A DNA stretch of 64,000 nucleotides. Origin: Prevotella sp. P5-50. GTDB taxonomy: Bacteria > Bacteroidota > Bacteroidia > Bacteroidales > Bacteroidaceae. Both the position numbers and the translations under genes were made by a program. The notes beneath the pieces were generated by a model, which did not search any database, had not been told where the DNA came from, and saw nothing but the letters and a program-made list of their open reading frames with translations. Shown here piece after piece: positions 35,708-43,771 of this stretch (position 1 is its first letter; every line of letters starts with the position of its first letter). The stretch is from positions 62,001 to 126,000 of the forward strand of contig NZ_NPJA01000022.1 of NCBI RefSeq assembly GCF_002251295.1. The letters run 5' to 3'.

Positions 35708-36496
35708 ATGCAACAGACCATTACCATCAGCGTCATCACCATCACCTACAACGCTGCTACGGTGTTGCAACGCACCCTCGACAGTGTGGCGCATCAGACA
35801 TATCAGCATATCGAGCACCTTATTATAGACGGTGCATCGAAAGACGATACACTCGCCATAGCGCATCGCTATGCCGAGGGCAAGAATTATCCCGTAGTCA
35901 TCCAGTCGGAACCCGACAAGGGTATCTATGACGCCATGAACAAAGGAATGGCGAAGGCAACGGGCGATTATCTGGTATTTCTCAATGCTGGCGACGTGTT
36001 TCATGCCGACGACACCCTACAGACTGTTTGTCAGACGATAGACCTACAGACAGCCGGCAACACCTCTGCCCCACTGCCTGCAGTGGTCTATGGTGATACA
36101 GCAATAGTGGATGAGCAAGGCCATTTCCTACGATTACGAAGGCTTCGTCCACCCCACCAACTCTCTTGGCGATCGTTCCGATGGGGCATGTTGGTATGTC
36201 ACCAGTCGTTTTATGCCCGCACGGATGTGGCGCAACAGCATCATTACAATCTGCAGTACCGCCACTCTGCCGATGTAGATTGGTGTATCCGACTGATGAA
36301 AGATGCGGAGAAGCGACATCTACCTATTGTCAACAGCCATCAAATTCTATCCGACTTTATGGATGGCGGCAATACCACACAACATCACCGTGCCTCGCTC
36401 CGTGAGCGTTTCACAGTCATGCGCAACCATTATGGATTTGTTTCCACACTGCTGTGCCACCTTTGGTTTGTAATAAGAGCAGTGATAAAGAAATAA
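35708..36496 (+). CDS. Family 2 glycosyltransferase
   Basis: 262 residues. ISVITITYNAATVLQRTLDSV, the LIIDGASKDDT motif and LVFLNAGDVF give the GT-A core; QSEPDKGIYDAMNKGMAKATG is typical of the WcaA/colanic-type subgroup. It probably works with the GT4 upstream on a surface glycan; substrates are unknown. Confidence 0.92.
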   Translation: MQQTITISVITITYNAATVLQRTLDSVAHQTYQHIEHLIIDGASKDDTLAIAHRYAEGKNYPVVIQSEPDKGIYDAMNKGMAKATGDYLVFLNAGDVFHADDTLQTVCQTIDLQTAGNTSAPLPAVVYGDTAIVDEQGHFLRLRRLRPPHQLSWRSFRWGMLVCHQSFYARTDVAQQHHYNLQYRHSADVDWCIRLMKDAEKRHLPIVNSHQILSDFMDGGNTTQHHRASLRERFTVMRNHYGFVSTLLCHLWFVIRAVIKK

Positions 36497-36544
36497 AAAG
36501 ATCTGCCTACAGATAGTTGAAAGGGATTGCCCAAACAATCGCCA

Positions 36545-37018
36545 CTACTTTTCTATCAGCGCCACGGCATAGGCAGAGATACCCTCCTCACGACCAGTAA
36601 ATCCTAAACGTTCGGTAGTGGTGGCCTTGATAGAAATATTATCGGGATCGGTACCGATAACATCTGCCATACATTGTTGCATGGCAGGAATATGCGGATT
36701 CATCTTCGGACGCTGGGCACAGATAGTGGCATCGATGTTTACCAACCGATACCCTTTGGTGGCAATCAGTTCAATAGTCTTGCGGAGGATAATCTTGCTA
36801 TCCATTCCCTCAGTTTCGCTGCTGGTATCTGGAAAATGAAAACCGATGTCGCGCATATTGGCTGCACCCAATATGGCATCGCAGATGGCATGTATCAGCA
36901 CATCAGCATCACTATGTCCCAACAGTCCCATGGTGTGTTCTATCTTGATGCCGCCCATCCAAAGGTCGCGTCCGCTGACCAACTGATGGACATCATATCC
37001 CATTCCTACTCGTATCAT
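36545..37018 (-). CDS. ispF: 2-C-methyl-D-erythritol 2,4-cyclodiphosphate synthase
   Basis: 157 residues. The metal site is DVHQLVSGRDLWMGG (Asp and His), and LGHSDADVLIHAICDAILGA supplies the family signature; TTTERLGFTGREEGI closes the active site. Fifth step of the MEP isoprenoid pathway. Last gene of the FAH-porU-porV-ispF unit. Confidence 0.97.
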   Translation of the reverse strand: MIRVGMGYDVHQLVSGRDLWMGGIKIEHTMGLLGHSDADVLIHAICDAILGAANMRDIGFHFPDTSSETEGMDSKIILRKTIELIATKGYRLVNIDATICAQRPKMNPHIPAMQQCMADVIGTDPDNISIKATTTERLGFTGREEGISAYAVALIEK

Positions 37019-37050
37019 AGTTGTTTGTCTGTATTATATTTGGTGTAGAT

Positions 37051-38220
37051 TTATCGTTTGAAGAGGTCCTTGATACCGTCCATATCAAATGCCAGTGTGA
37101 AGCGCAAGGTCTGGTCGAGCGGATTGCTTTTGGCTGTGGCAATGACATATCCCACATCGAGCGAAAAGACATTCATGCGAAAACCGCCTCCCACAGTGAA
37201 ATATTTCAAGTTGCCTTTGTTCTCACTCTGATGGTGATAGCCTGCACGCAGTGTGAACTGATCATGGTAAACATACTCAGCACCGACACTCCACTGTATC
37301 TCTTGCAACTCCTCTTTCAGTCCGCCAGGTGCATCATGGAAGCTCTTGAAGATGCCGGAAATGGCACTCACATTGTCGTATTCATCGATGACACGCTGTT
37401 CATACTCCTCTTTGCTCTCGCCTTCGTTTTGTTTGGGCACCGTCGGTACCAATAGTTTATTGGCATCGGCAGCTATGGTAAAGCGGTTATACTCATCGAC
37501 AGGCACCATCAGCGAAGCGCCCAGACGCATATTGGCAGGTAGGAAGTTGGATCGCTCATCGCCGAAATAGGTAATCTTACTACCGATATTGGAGATGTTC
37601 AGACCCAGTCCCAACTGACATTCGCGCTGTCCGATATTGATGTAGTTGTTATAGTAGCATGCCAAATCGGCTGCCACTGCCGATGCTGGCGAAGCGTCTT
37701 CGCTATAGTCGTAACGCAGATCACTATAGAGCCAACGTATGGCGGCAGCAATAGAAAAGCGTTCGCTGAGCATGAGCGAATATGCCACATCGAGCGACAT
37801 CTCATAGGGTTTCACCGTCATGGCATCGTCACCACTGCCGGTATAAACTTCACCCAAGGAGAAATAGCGCAACGAACCAGATATAGCAGAATAGTCGCCG
37901 ATGCGATAGTAACCTGACAGATATGCCAAATCGATATCGTTGACCAACTGTCGGAGCCATGGCGTATAGTTGAGCGCTATGCCTGCCCTACTGATACAGA
38001 AGGGATATTTAGCTGGATTCCAGTATTGTGAGTTGACATCAGGATCGGTGGCAGCACCCACATCGCCCATACCTGCCGCACGGGCATCGGGCGCAATGGT
38101 CTGTGATATGACGGCATGGTCAATGGGGTTGAACTGACTTTTGCCGTCTTGCGCCCAACCGTTTGCTGCCGTTGCCATCAACATGGCTATAAGGAGAATC
38201 TTTACTTTGTTCATCATCAA
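37051..38220 (-). CDS. porV: Type IX secretion outer-membrane protein PorV (LptO)
   Basis: About 389 residues. Signal peptide MNKVKILLIAMLMATAANGWAQ, then HAVISQTIAPDARAAGMGDVGAATDPDVNSQYWNPAKYPF, the characteristic start of PorV. The rest is a FadL-like beta-barrel of alternating strands ending LRFTLAFDMDGIKDLFKR. PorV brings T9SS cargo with a C-terminal sorting domain to PorU. porU lies 17 bp upstream, a common pairing. Confidence 0.95.
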   Translation of the reverse strand: MMMNKVKILLIAMLMATAANGWAQDGKSQFNPIDHAVISQTIAPDARAAGMGDVGAATDPDVNSQYWNPAKYPFCISRAGIALNYTPWLRQLVNDIDLAYLSGYYRIGDYSAISGSLRYFSLGEVYTGSGDDAMTVKPYEMSLDVAYSLMLSERFSIAAAIRWLYSDLRYDYSEDASPASAVAADLACYYNNYINIGQRECQLGLGLNISNIGSKITYFGDERSNFLPANMRLGASLMVPVDEYNRFTIAADANKLLVPTVPKQNEGESKEEYEQRVIDEYDNVSAISGIFKSFHDAPGGLKEELQEIQWSVGAEYVYHDQFTLRAGYHHQSENKGNLKYFTVGGGFRMNVFSLDVGYVIATAKSNPLDQTLRFTLAFDMDGIKDLFKR

Positions 38221-38237
38221 TATAACGTAGCCATGCG

Positions 38238-41200
38238 TTATTTATTGCTCAACACTATCAGTTTCTTGGTTTTCGACACCTGTTGTCCTCCCGTACTACC
38301 CAAGCGCACCCGATAGAGATAGACTCCGGTAGAGAGACGATGCCCGTTACTGGCAGACAAATCCCAGTCGATGGTAAGACTTCGGTCTGATGGTGTTGCC
38401 TGTTGGCGATGCTGCCAAAGCATGCGCCCTGCCATGTCAAATACCTCAATACTGATGTCGAGCGCTGTACCCACACGGTCGTGAATGATACGGAAACCGG
38501 TAGTGGTAGTGGCAGGATTGCGTGTGGTTTCCACTTCGAACACTCCAGGAGCAAGGCCTTCTACCACACGGAAGTTGAGTTCGCGGGTGGTGACATTGTT
38601 TTGCATATCCCAAGCGCGGAACATCAAATGGTGGTCGCCCGCTGTCAACTGGGGAATGCTAAAGCCTACCGTGCCACGGGTGTGGCTACCGAAATCATAA
38701 GCGAAATAATCGTTGAGGTTGTAAGTCTGTGTGGTTTGTCCGTCAATCACCAAGGTCAGGTTGTGGCCCAAACCATTGCCTGCGGCATTGATACCGCTGG
38801 CATCTTCCAGTTCGGCTATGAAATAAGGAGTGGGATTGACGCGCCCTCCATCCACAAAGTCGCTACTATTGAAATAGCAATATACTTCGGGACCCTCGTT
38901 ATCATCGGTATTGGCATCGGTTCCGCCCAGAGTAAAACGGGTGCAATGTCCATTGGCAGTCTGCGTGCGGTCGGTATTTACCGCATAGACATGCAGGAGT
39001 CCTATGGCATCGGAATAGCTGATGTCACGTGGCACGGTGAAGGAAAACGAGAACACACCCTGCCGGATGCTATCACTTCCAGTAAACAAAGTATGGGTGC
39101 GGTCGGTATATACAAAGGCTTTCTGCGCCTGTGACGAATCGTTTCGTCGGCACACCACCGTCTCTGCAGCATCACATACCGTGGCGGTGATCTGTCCATT
39201 GAAAGCAGGATCAGCCCCCTCCCCCTGCTGCACATGACCACAAACCTTGACTGTAGTACCGGCAGAGAGTGGTATCGGGCGGTCGGTATCTGTCAAAGCC
39301 ACACCGTTAATGCTATCGATAAGCACCTTTCTGACGGGGAGCGACAAGCGCAAAGCAGGATCGCCAAGTAGGAGAAACTGTAGTTTGTTGGCGGTAAGGT
39401 CGCCTCCGGTAGTTATCAATTCGTTCTTTGCTCGGCGCACAGCCTCTCCAATAGGCATGGGGCGCCCATCGGAAATATTGAGCAAATGACGCATGAAGGT
39501 CTGGTTCATCAGGCGGTTATACGACTGGAAGACGGTACGCGTAGTACCGTAAAAGGCAATGGCGCCACCATGTGGATTAAGCAGTGCGGTCTCACCGATA
39601 TTCTCTGTCTGTCCGTCGAAGGGCATAATATCACACGTGGCAGCAACCCAAAGGGGCAGATGACTGGAAACGGCATTGGCGAAATCGGTAACATCCACCA
39701 CCTTCTCATGGGATATGCTTGTTGCAGCGCCATGACCGGAATAGTTCATGACGAGTGCTCCGGTATTCATCAGTTGACGTATCTGCCGTGTCACATCGGG
39801 ATAACTGTTAGATGTGGCAGACGATGTGCGCTGATAGGCATCCCAAAGAATGCGCCTCACTTGGACAGAAGGCTGTTGGTGTTCGACTTGTTTCGCCACA
39901 TCATCGGCATCTTCCATGTGCTGGTTTTCATTGCCGTCGTCGCCCATCACGACAATAAGATTCTGCCAACTGCCCACATCGCGATTGTCTGCATAGGCAA
40001 TAATCTTATCCACTACCGCCTCCGCCTGACTCACAGTACGCACGGGCAGGCGGCCTACAGCCACATCACTCTTGTCGCTACCCAAGAGATTGGCACCTTC
40101 GCCATCGTCAAGGAGCGTAAAATAGTCGTCGCAGACATAGCTGCCGGTACGGCTATAGGAGTTATCGCTCTCATAACAGAGTAGGAACTGATCAGGCCGA
40201 TACCCTCGCCAAGTGGTGGTAAGCATGCGATTATCCCATGCTCCATCCCCCATCAGCAACAGAAAGCGCGGTTGGTCAGCCTCTGTTGTGGCGCGGTCGT
40301 AGAGCATTTTAAGATAGCGGCGGTAGGCATTGGCATCGGGTGTGCCACTACTAAACTCGTTGTAAAGTTGGTCGGCCGCAACGATGCGCACGCGAAGGGT
40401 ATCGTGGGTTTCGTGCCAATCAGCCAACCGTTGGGCTTGTTCCTGCATCTTACGGTCGGCAGGAATGATGATAATCATATCGGCAGGACCGTCGGCATGG
40501 AGGTTCTGATTATTGACCAGTCCCACAATGTCTGGTGCAGGAAATGTTGCGGAAGCGAGATTGGGTGTAGTCTCCGGTGTAGCATGATAGAGCGAGACAT
40601 GATCGAGACGCACCACAGCCTGAGCATTGACGGGCGTGAGCGTCACTTTATTGTTGGCTGCAAGCAGTTCGGTAACGGGAAAAGTTGCCGTGGCAGTACG
40701 CATCTCATCGTATTCGCCACGCGATACCACCGCCAGTTGCCCCACGTTCTGCCCATTGACTCCCACCATCACAGCAGTGGCTTGGTCGGCAGAGAGCGTC
40801 ACAGTCAGAGATCCGGTATCGTGGTCTTGTGCACCTTGCAGGGTAATACTGCGAGGATTGGCGGCTGTGATACGCGTGGCATCATATAGATTTCTGCCAC
40901 CTTGATACCATGCATAGTCATCAACCTCATAGAGCGTATGCGTGCGGTCGGCATGCGATTGCCAGTTGGTCAAAAAGGTTTCAGTATCGATTGTAAGTGG
41001 GTTGTCGCCCTCTGTCAAGAAATAACAACCGTAATGGGCATAGGGATTACGGATGCGCTGATGGTTGCTGTCCCACGTCACAGGGCCTGTTGCCATCAAC
41101 AGGCAACGCCCATCGGAAAGGCGACAGGTTGCCACTTCATGCAAATCGTCGGTGGTTTGCAGATAGTCTGCCGTCAGCCATTCAGGCTGCAAGGCACCAC

Positions 41201-41780
41201 CATAGCCATAGACTTTAACACGCGATGGATCGGCAAATCCTGCATTTCGCAGCAGTTTGTCGGTCAACTGATAGATACCTGAGGCAGGCACGCTGATTTT
41301 CACCCATCGCCCTTCTGCCAATACCGAGTGGTCGGCATAGCGATTGACAGGTGCTGCGGCAGATTGTTGTGTGCGGTTGCGTGCCGGTTTGGCTTTGGCA
41401 TCGATGCGAAGCACAAAGCTCACGAGTTTCTGGAGCTTGCGTCCGCGCTTCACCAACGGTACGAAAGAGACTTCAAGGCTTCCTTTTTTACGTGCGACGC
41501 TGAGTTGTTGGGATATGCGTGGAATACGCGGCAACGATGCGTCTGTAATTTTCTGCAGGCGCTGCACATCGGCATTACCCATCGGGATGAATTCGGGATA
41601 GTCGAGACTTACTGTATATACGGAGTCGAGGTATGCGCCACAGAGTGGAATGGAATAGCTTACGCGTGGCAATACAGAGTCGATCCTGACCTCAGAAGCC
41701 GTCAGGTTAATGGTGCGTTGTGCGCGACAAGGTGTCAGCTGCACGAGCAACACGATAAGACTCAGCCATGCGTGTTTCAT
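38238..41780 (-). CDS. porU: Type IX secretion sortase PorU
   Basis: 1180 residues. Signal peptide, an N-terminal beta-sandwich domain, then a gingipain-like C25 peptidase domain with catalytic His683 in MNYSGHGAATS and Cys716 in WVAATCDIMPFDG. It ends with an Ig-like region and a sorting-type tail, FDMAGRMLWQH...GVYLYRVRLG...KKLIVL. PorU cuts the C-terminal signal from T9SS cargo and attaches the protein to A-LPS. Its ATG follows the upstream stop without a gap (TAG-ATG). The C10 protease at 2459 is a likely client. Confidence 0.96.
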   Translation of the reverse strand: MKHAWLSLIVLLVQLTPCRAQRTINLTASEVRIDSVLPRVSYSIPLCGAYLDSVYTVSLDYPEFIPMGNADVQRLQKITDASLPRIPRISQQLSVARKKGSLEVSFVPLVKRGRKLQKLVSFVLRIDAKAKPARNRTQQSAAAPVNRYADHSVLAEGRWVKISVPASGIYQLTDKLLRNAGFADPSRVKVYGYGGALQPEWLTADYLQTTDDLHEVATCRLSDGRCLLMATGPVTWDSNHQRIRNPYAHYGCYFLTEGDNPLTIDTETFLTNWQSHADRTHTLYEVDDYAWYQGGRNLYDATRITAANPRSITLQGAQDHDTGSLTVTLSADQATAVMVGVNGQNVGQLAVVSRGEYDEMRTATATFPVTELLAANNKVTLTPVNAQAVVRLDHVSLYHATPETTPNLASATFPAPDIVGLVNNQNLHADGPADMIIIIPADRKMQEQAQRLADWHETHDTLRVRIVAADQLYNEFSSGTPDANAYRRYLKMLYDRATTEADQPRFLLLMGDGAWDNRMLTTTWRGYRPDQFLLCYESDNSYSRTGSYVCDDYFTLLDDGEGANLLGSDKSDVAVGRLPVRTVSQAEAVVDKIIAYADNRDVGSWQNLIVVMGDDGNENQHMEDADDVAKQVEHQQPSVQVRRILWDAYQRTSSATSNSYPDVTRQIRQLMNTGALVMNYSGHGAATSISHEKVVDVTDFANAVSSHLPLWVAATCDIMPFDGQTENIGETALLNPHGGAIAFYGTTRTVFQSYNRLMNQTFMRHLLNISDGRPMPIGEAVRRAKNELITTGGDLTANKLQFLLLGDPALRLSLPVRKVLIDSINGVALTDTDRPIPLSAGTTVKVCGHVQQGEGADPAFNGQITATVCDAAETVVCRRNDSSQAQKAFVYTDRTHTLFTGSDSIRQGVFSFSFTVPRDISYSDAIGLLHVYAVNTDRTQTANGHCTRFTLGGTDANTDDNEGPEVYCYFNSSDFVDGGRVNPTPYFIAELEDASGINAAGNGLGHNLTLVIDGQTTQTYNLNDYFAYDFGSHTRGTVGFSIPQLTAGDHHLMFRAWDMQNNVTTRELNFRVVEGLAPGVFEVETTRNPATTTTGFRIIHDRVGTALDISIEVFDMAGRMLWQHRQQATPSDRSLTIDWDLSASNGHRLSTGVYLYRVRLGSTGGQQVSKTKKLIVLSNK

Positions 41781-42398
41781 CTACTTACAGTTGAATTCCA
41801 ATACTTTTCGTTCTTCTATCCATCCTTCCAAATGGTCGTCGATATGCACGGGTCCCACTCCAACAGGTGTGCCGGTATAGAGCAGGTCGCCAGTTTTCAG
41901 TGTGAAATATTGTGAGATATAGGCAATGAGTTCGTCAACACGATAGATCATATCGCTTGAACAGCCTTCCTGCACCGTCTTGCCATTGATGTCGAGATGG
42001 AAATGGAGTGCCTGGATGTCGCGAAACTTCTCCACATCGACCCAGTCGCCAATAACCGCCGAGCCGTCGAAGCCTTTGCAGAGTTCCCAGGGTAATCCTT
42101 TCTCGCGTGCTTCGCGCTGCAGATCACGGGCTGTAAAATCGATTCCCACGGTCACGGCATCATAGTATCTGTGAGCGAAGCGTTCTGGAATACTCTTTCC
42201 CAATCGGCAGATGCGCACCACCAATTCTGTTTCATAGTCCACCTGACTGCTCCAGTCAGGAATAAAGAAAGGCTTGTGGTCTTTCAACAAAGCCGAATCA
42301 GCCTTGGTAAATATCACAGGCTTTTCTGGTTTATATGCCTTTCCGTCCAGTTCTTCGGTATGCTGGAGGTAGTTCATGCCAACGGCGAATATCTTCAT
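41781..42398 (-). CDS. Fumarylacetoacetate hydrolase family protein
   Basis: 205 residues. MKIFAVGMNYLQHTEEL resembles the family's start, and YDYETELVV-type metal ligands appear as QVDYETELVVRI, followed by VGIDFTARDLQ and GDLLYTGTPVGVGPVHIDD. Family members hydrolyse or decarboxylate oxo-acids (oxaloacetate or acylpyruvate). Head of the operon with porU, porV and ispF; a role in secretion is not implied. Confidence 0.9.
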   Translation of the reverse strand: MKIFAVGMNYLQHTEELDGKAYKPEKPVIFTKADSALLKDHKPFFIPDWSSQVDYETELVVRICRLGKSIPERFAHRYYDAVTVGIDFTARDLQREAREKGLPWELCKGFDGSAVIGDWVDVEKFRDIQALHFHLDINGKTVQEGCSSDMIYRVDELIAYISQYFTLKTGDLLYTGTPVGVGPVHIDDHLEGWIEERKVLEFNCK

Positions 42399-42445
42399 AG
42401 TGTATGCTTATTATAGATAATGTGTATGTTGATTGCTTATCGTTG

Positions 42446-42453
42446 CAAAATTA
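42446..42453 (-). promoter_or_regulatory. -7 box for the FAH-porU-porV-ispF operon
   Basis: Minus-strand TAATTTTG, 47 bp before the FAH start. No convincing -33 box is at the usual spacing. Confidence 0.45.
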
Positions 42454-42563
42454 AATAAAAATATCGAGAACTAAGACATTTCCATCAAAAGTATGATGTT
42501 TTGTGGCAAATTGACCATCTGTAATTGCAGATTTGTAACATCGCGACTGTTCTTTCTCTGGCT

Positions 42564-42581
42564 TGTAACAGTATTGTTACA
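42564..42581. promoter_or_regulatory. Perfect palindrome, candidate operator
   Basis: TGTAACA-GTAT-TGTTACA, with another half-site TTGTAACA at 42533-42540. It lies 54 bp upstream of the -7-like TACCTTTG at 42635-42642, whose nearest TTTG is only 14 bp away (42617-42620). That suggests dependence on an activator for the phosphoesterase-receptor operon. Confidence 0.55.
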
Positions 42582-42758
42582 CGACTTTATCAAGATGTTC
42601 AAACACTCGTAACACGTTTGACACATCGTCCCACTACCTTTGCACTCGCATTTCACCCACCATGAATGGGTTTGAGATTCGGGTGCTTTAATAGCATATA
42701 TCGGTATTTCGGAACACTACTTAGATGAGGATAAAATCAATTTTAAAAGAGAAATAAA

Positions 42759-43730
42759 ATGAGAAACAATGTAATGAGAGCATGCGGCAATAGAGTTGCC
42801 ATGATGCTGATGGCTGTCTGTCTGATGCTTGCCAACGTGCAGGCGCAAGCACAAAATGCCACAGAATGGGAGAAATTGAAAGGTGAAATCACACTTTATA
42901 TGACCAACGACATGGGTCGGAATGGCTATTACGACCAAAAGCCGATTGCCGAACTGATGGGCGAAATGGCTGATGTGGTAGATCCGGAAGCAGTACTTGC
43001 CGTGGGCGATATCCATCATTTCAATGGAGTGGCATCATTGCAAGACCCACTTTGGATGACCAATTACGAGTTGATCTACTCCCATCCCGACCTCATGCTC
43101 GACTGGTTTCCTGTTTGCGGCAACCATGAATATCGGGGCAATACCGAGGCTTTCCTCAACTATGGCAAGGTGAGCCGCCGTTGGATGATGCCTGCCAAAT
43201 ACTACACAAAGGTGTTTTCACATAAGAATACCACCATACGCATCGTATTCCTCGACACCACACCCCTTATCGATTCTTATCGCAAGAATGCCGACACATA
43301 CCCCGACGCCTGTAAGGAGGATATGCAAGCGCAACTCTCTTGGCTCGACGAAACGCTAAAGAATGCCCACGAAGACTGGGTCGTCGTGGTGGGTCACCAC
43401 CCCATCTACGCCGAGACAGGCAAGAAGGAAACCGAGCGTCTTGATATGCAGAAGCGCCTGTTGCCTGTACTCCATAAATATAATAATGTGGCAATTTACG
43501 CCTGCGGACACATCCATAATTTCCAGCATATCGAGAAGAAAGGAGATGCTATCGACTATGTGGTCAACTCATCGTCGTCGTTGGCACGCCCAGTAAAACC
43601 TATCGACGGCACCGTATTTTGCAGTTCTGCCGATGGTTTTTCTGTCATCACAGCCGACAAGAATCAGCTCCGCATGTCGATGATTGACAAAGAGGGCAAA
43701 GTGATTCACACGATAGAAAAAAGCAAATAA
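42759..43730 (+). CDS. Secreted calcineurin-like metallophosphoesterase (acid-phosphatase type)
   Basis: 323 residues with a signal peptide ending LANVQAQAQ. Metal-site motifs are in order: MTNDMGRNG (where many relatives have GDxG), LAVGDIHHFNG, VCGNHEYRG, VVVGHHPIYAETG and YACGHIHNFQHI. The layout matches purple or tartrate-resistant acid phosphatases. It would release phosphate from organic esters outside the inner membrane. The first GDxG motif appears altered. The TonB receptor gene begins 41 bp downstream. Confidence 0.85.
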   Translation: MRNNVMRACGNRVAMMLMAVCLMLANVQAQAQNATEWEKLKGEITLYMTNDMGRNGYYDQKPIAELMGEMADVVDPEAVLAVGDIHHFNGVASLQDPLWMTNYELIYSHPDLMLDWFPVCGNHEYRGNTEAFLNYGKVSRRWMMPAKYYTKVFSHKNTTIRIVFLDTTPLIDSYRKNADTYPDACKEDMQAQLSWLDETLKNAHEDWVVVVGHHPIYAETGKKETERLDMQKRLLPVLHKYNNVAIYACGHIHNFQHIEKKGDAIDYVVNSSSSLARPVKPIDGTVFCSSADGFSVITADKNQLRMSMIDKEGKVIHTIEKSK

Positions 43731-43771
43731 AAGGAAGCAGAGAGAAGTATTCTACTGAGACATATATTGAG

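Noticed and set aside
42617..42642. Standard promoter for the phosphoesterase operon
   Set aside because: TTTG and TACCTTTG are only 14 bp apart, well below the 19-21 bp seen elsewhere here.
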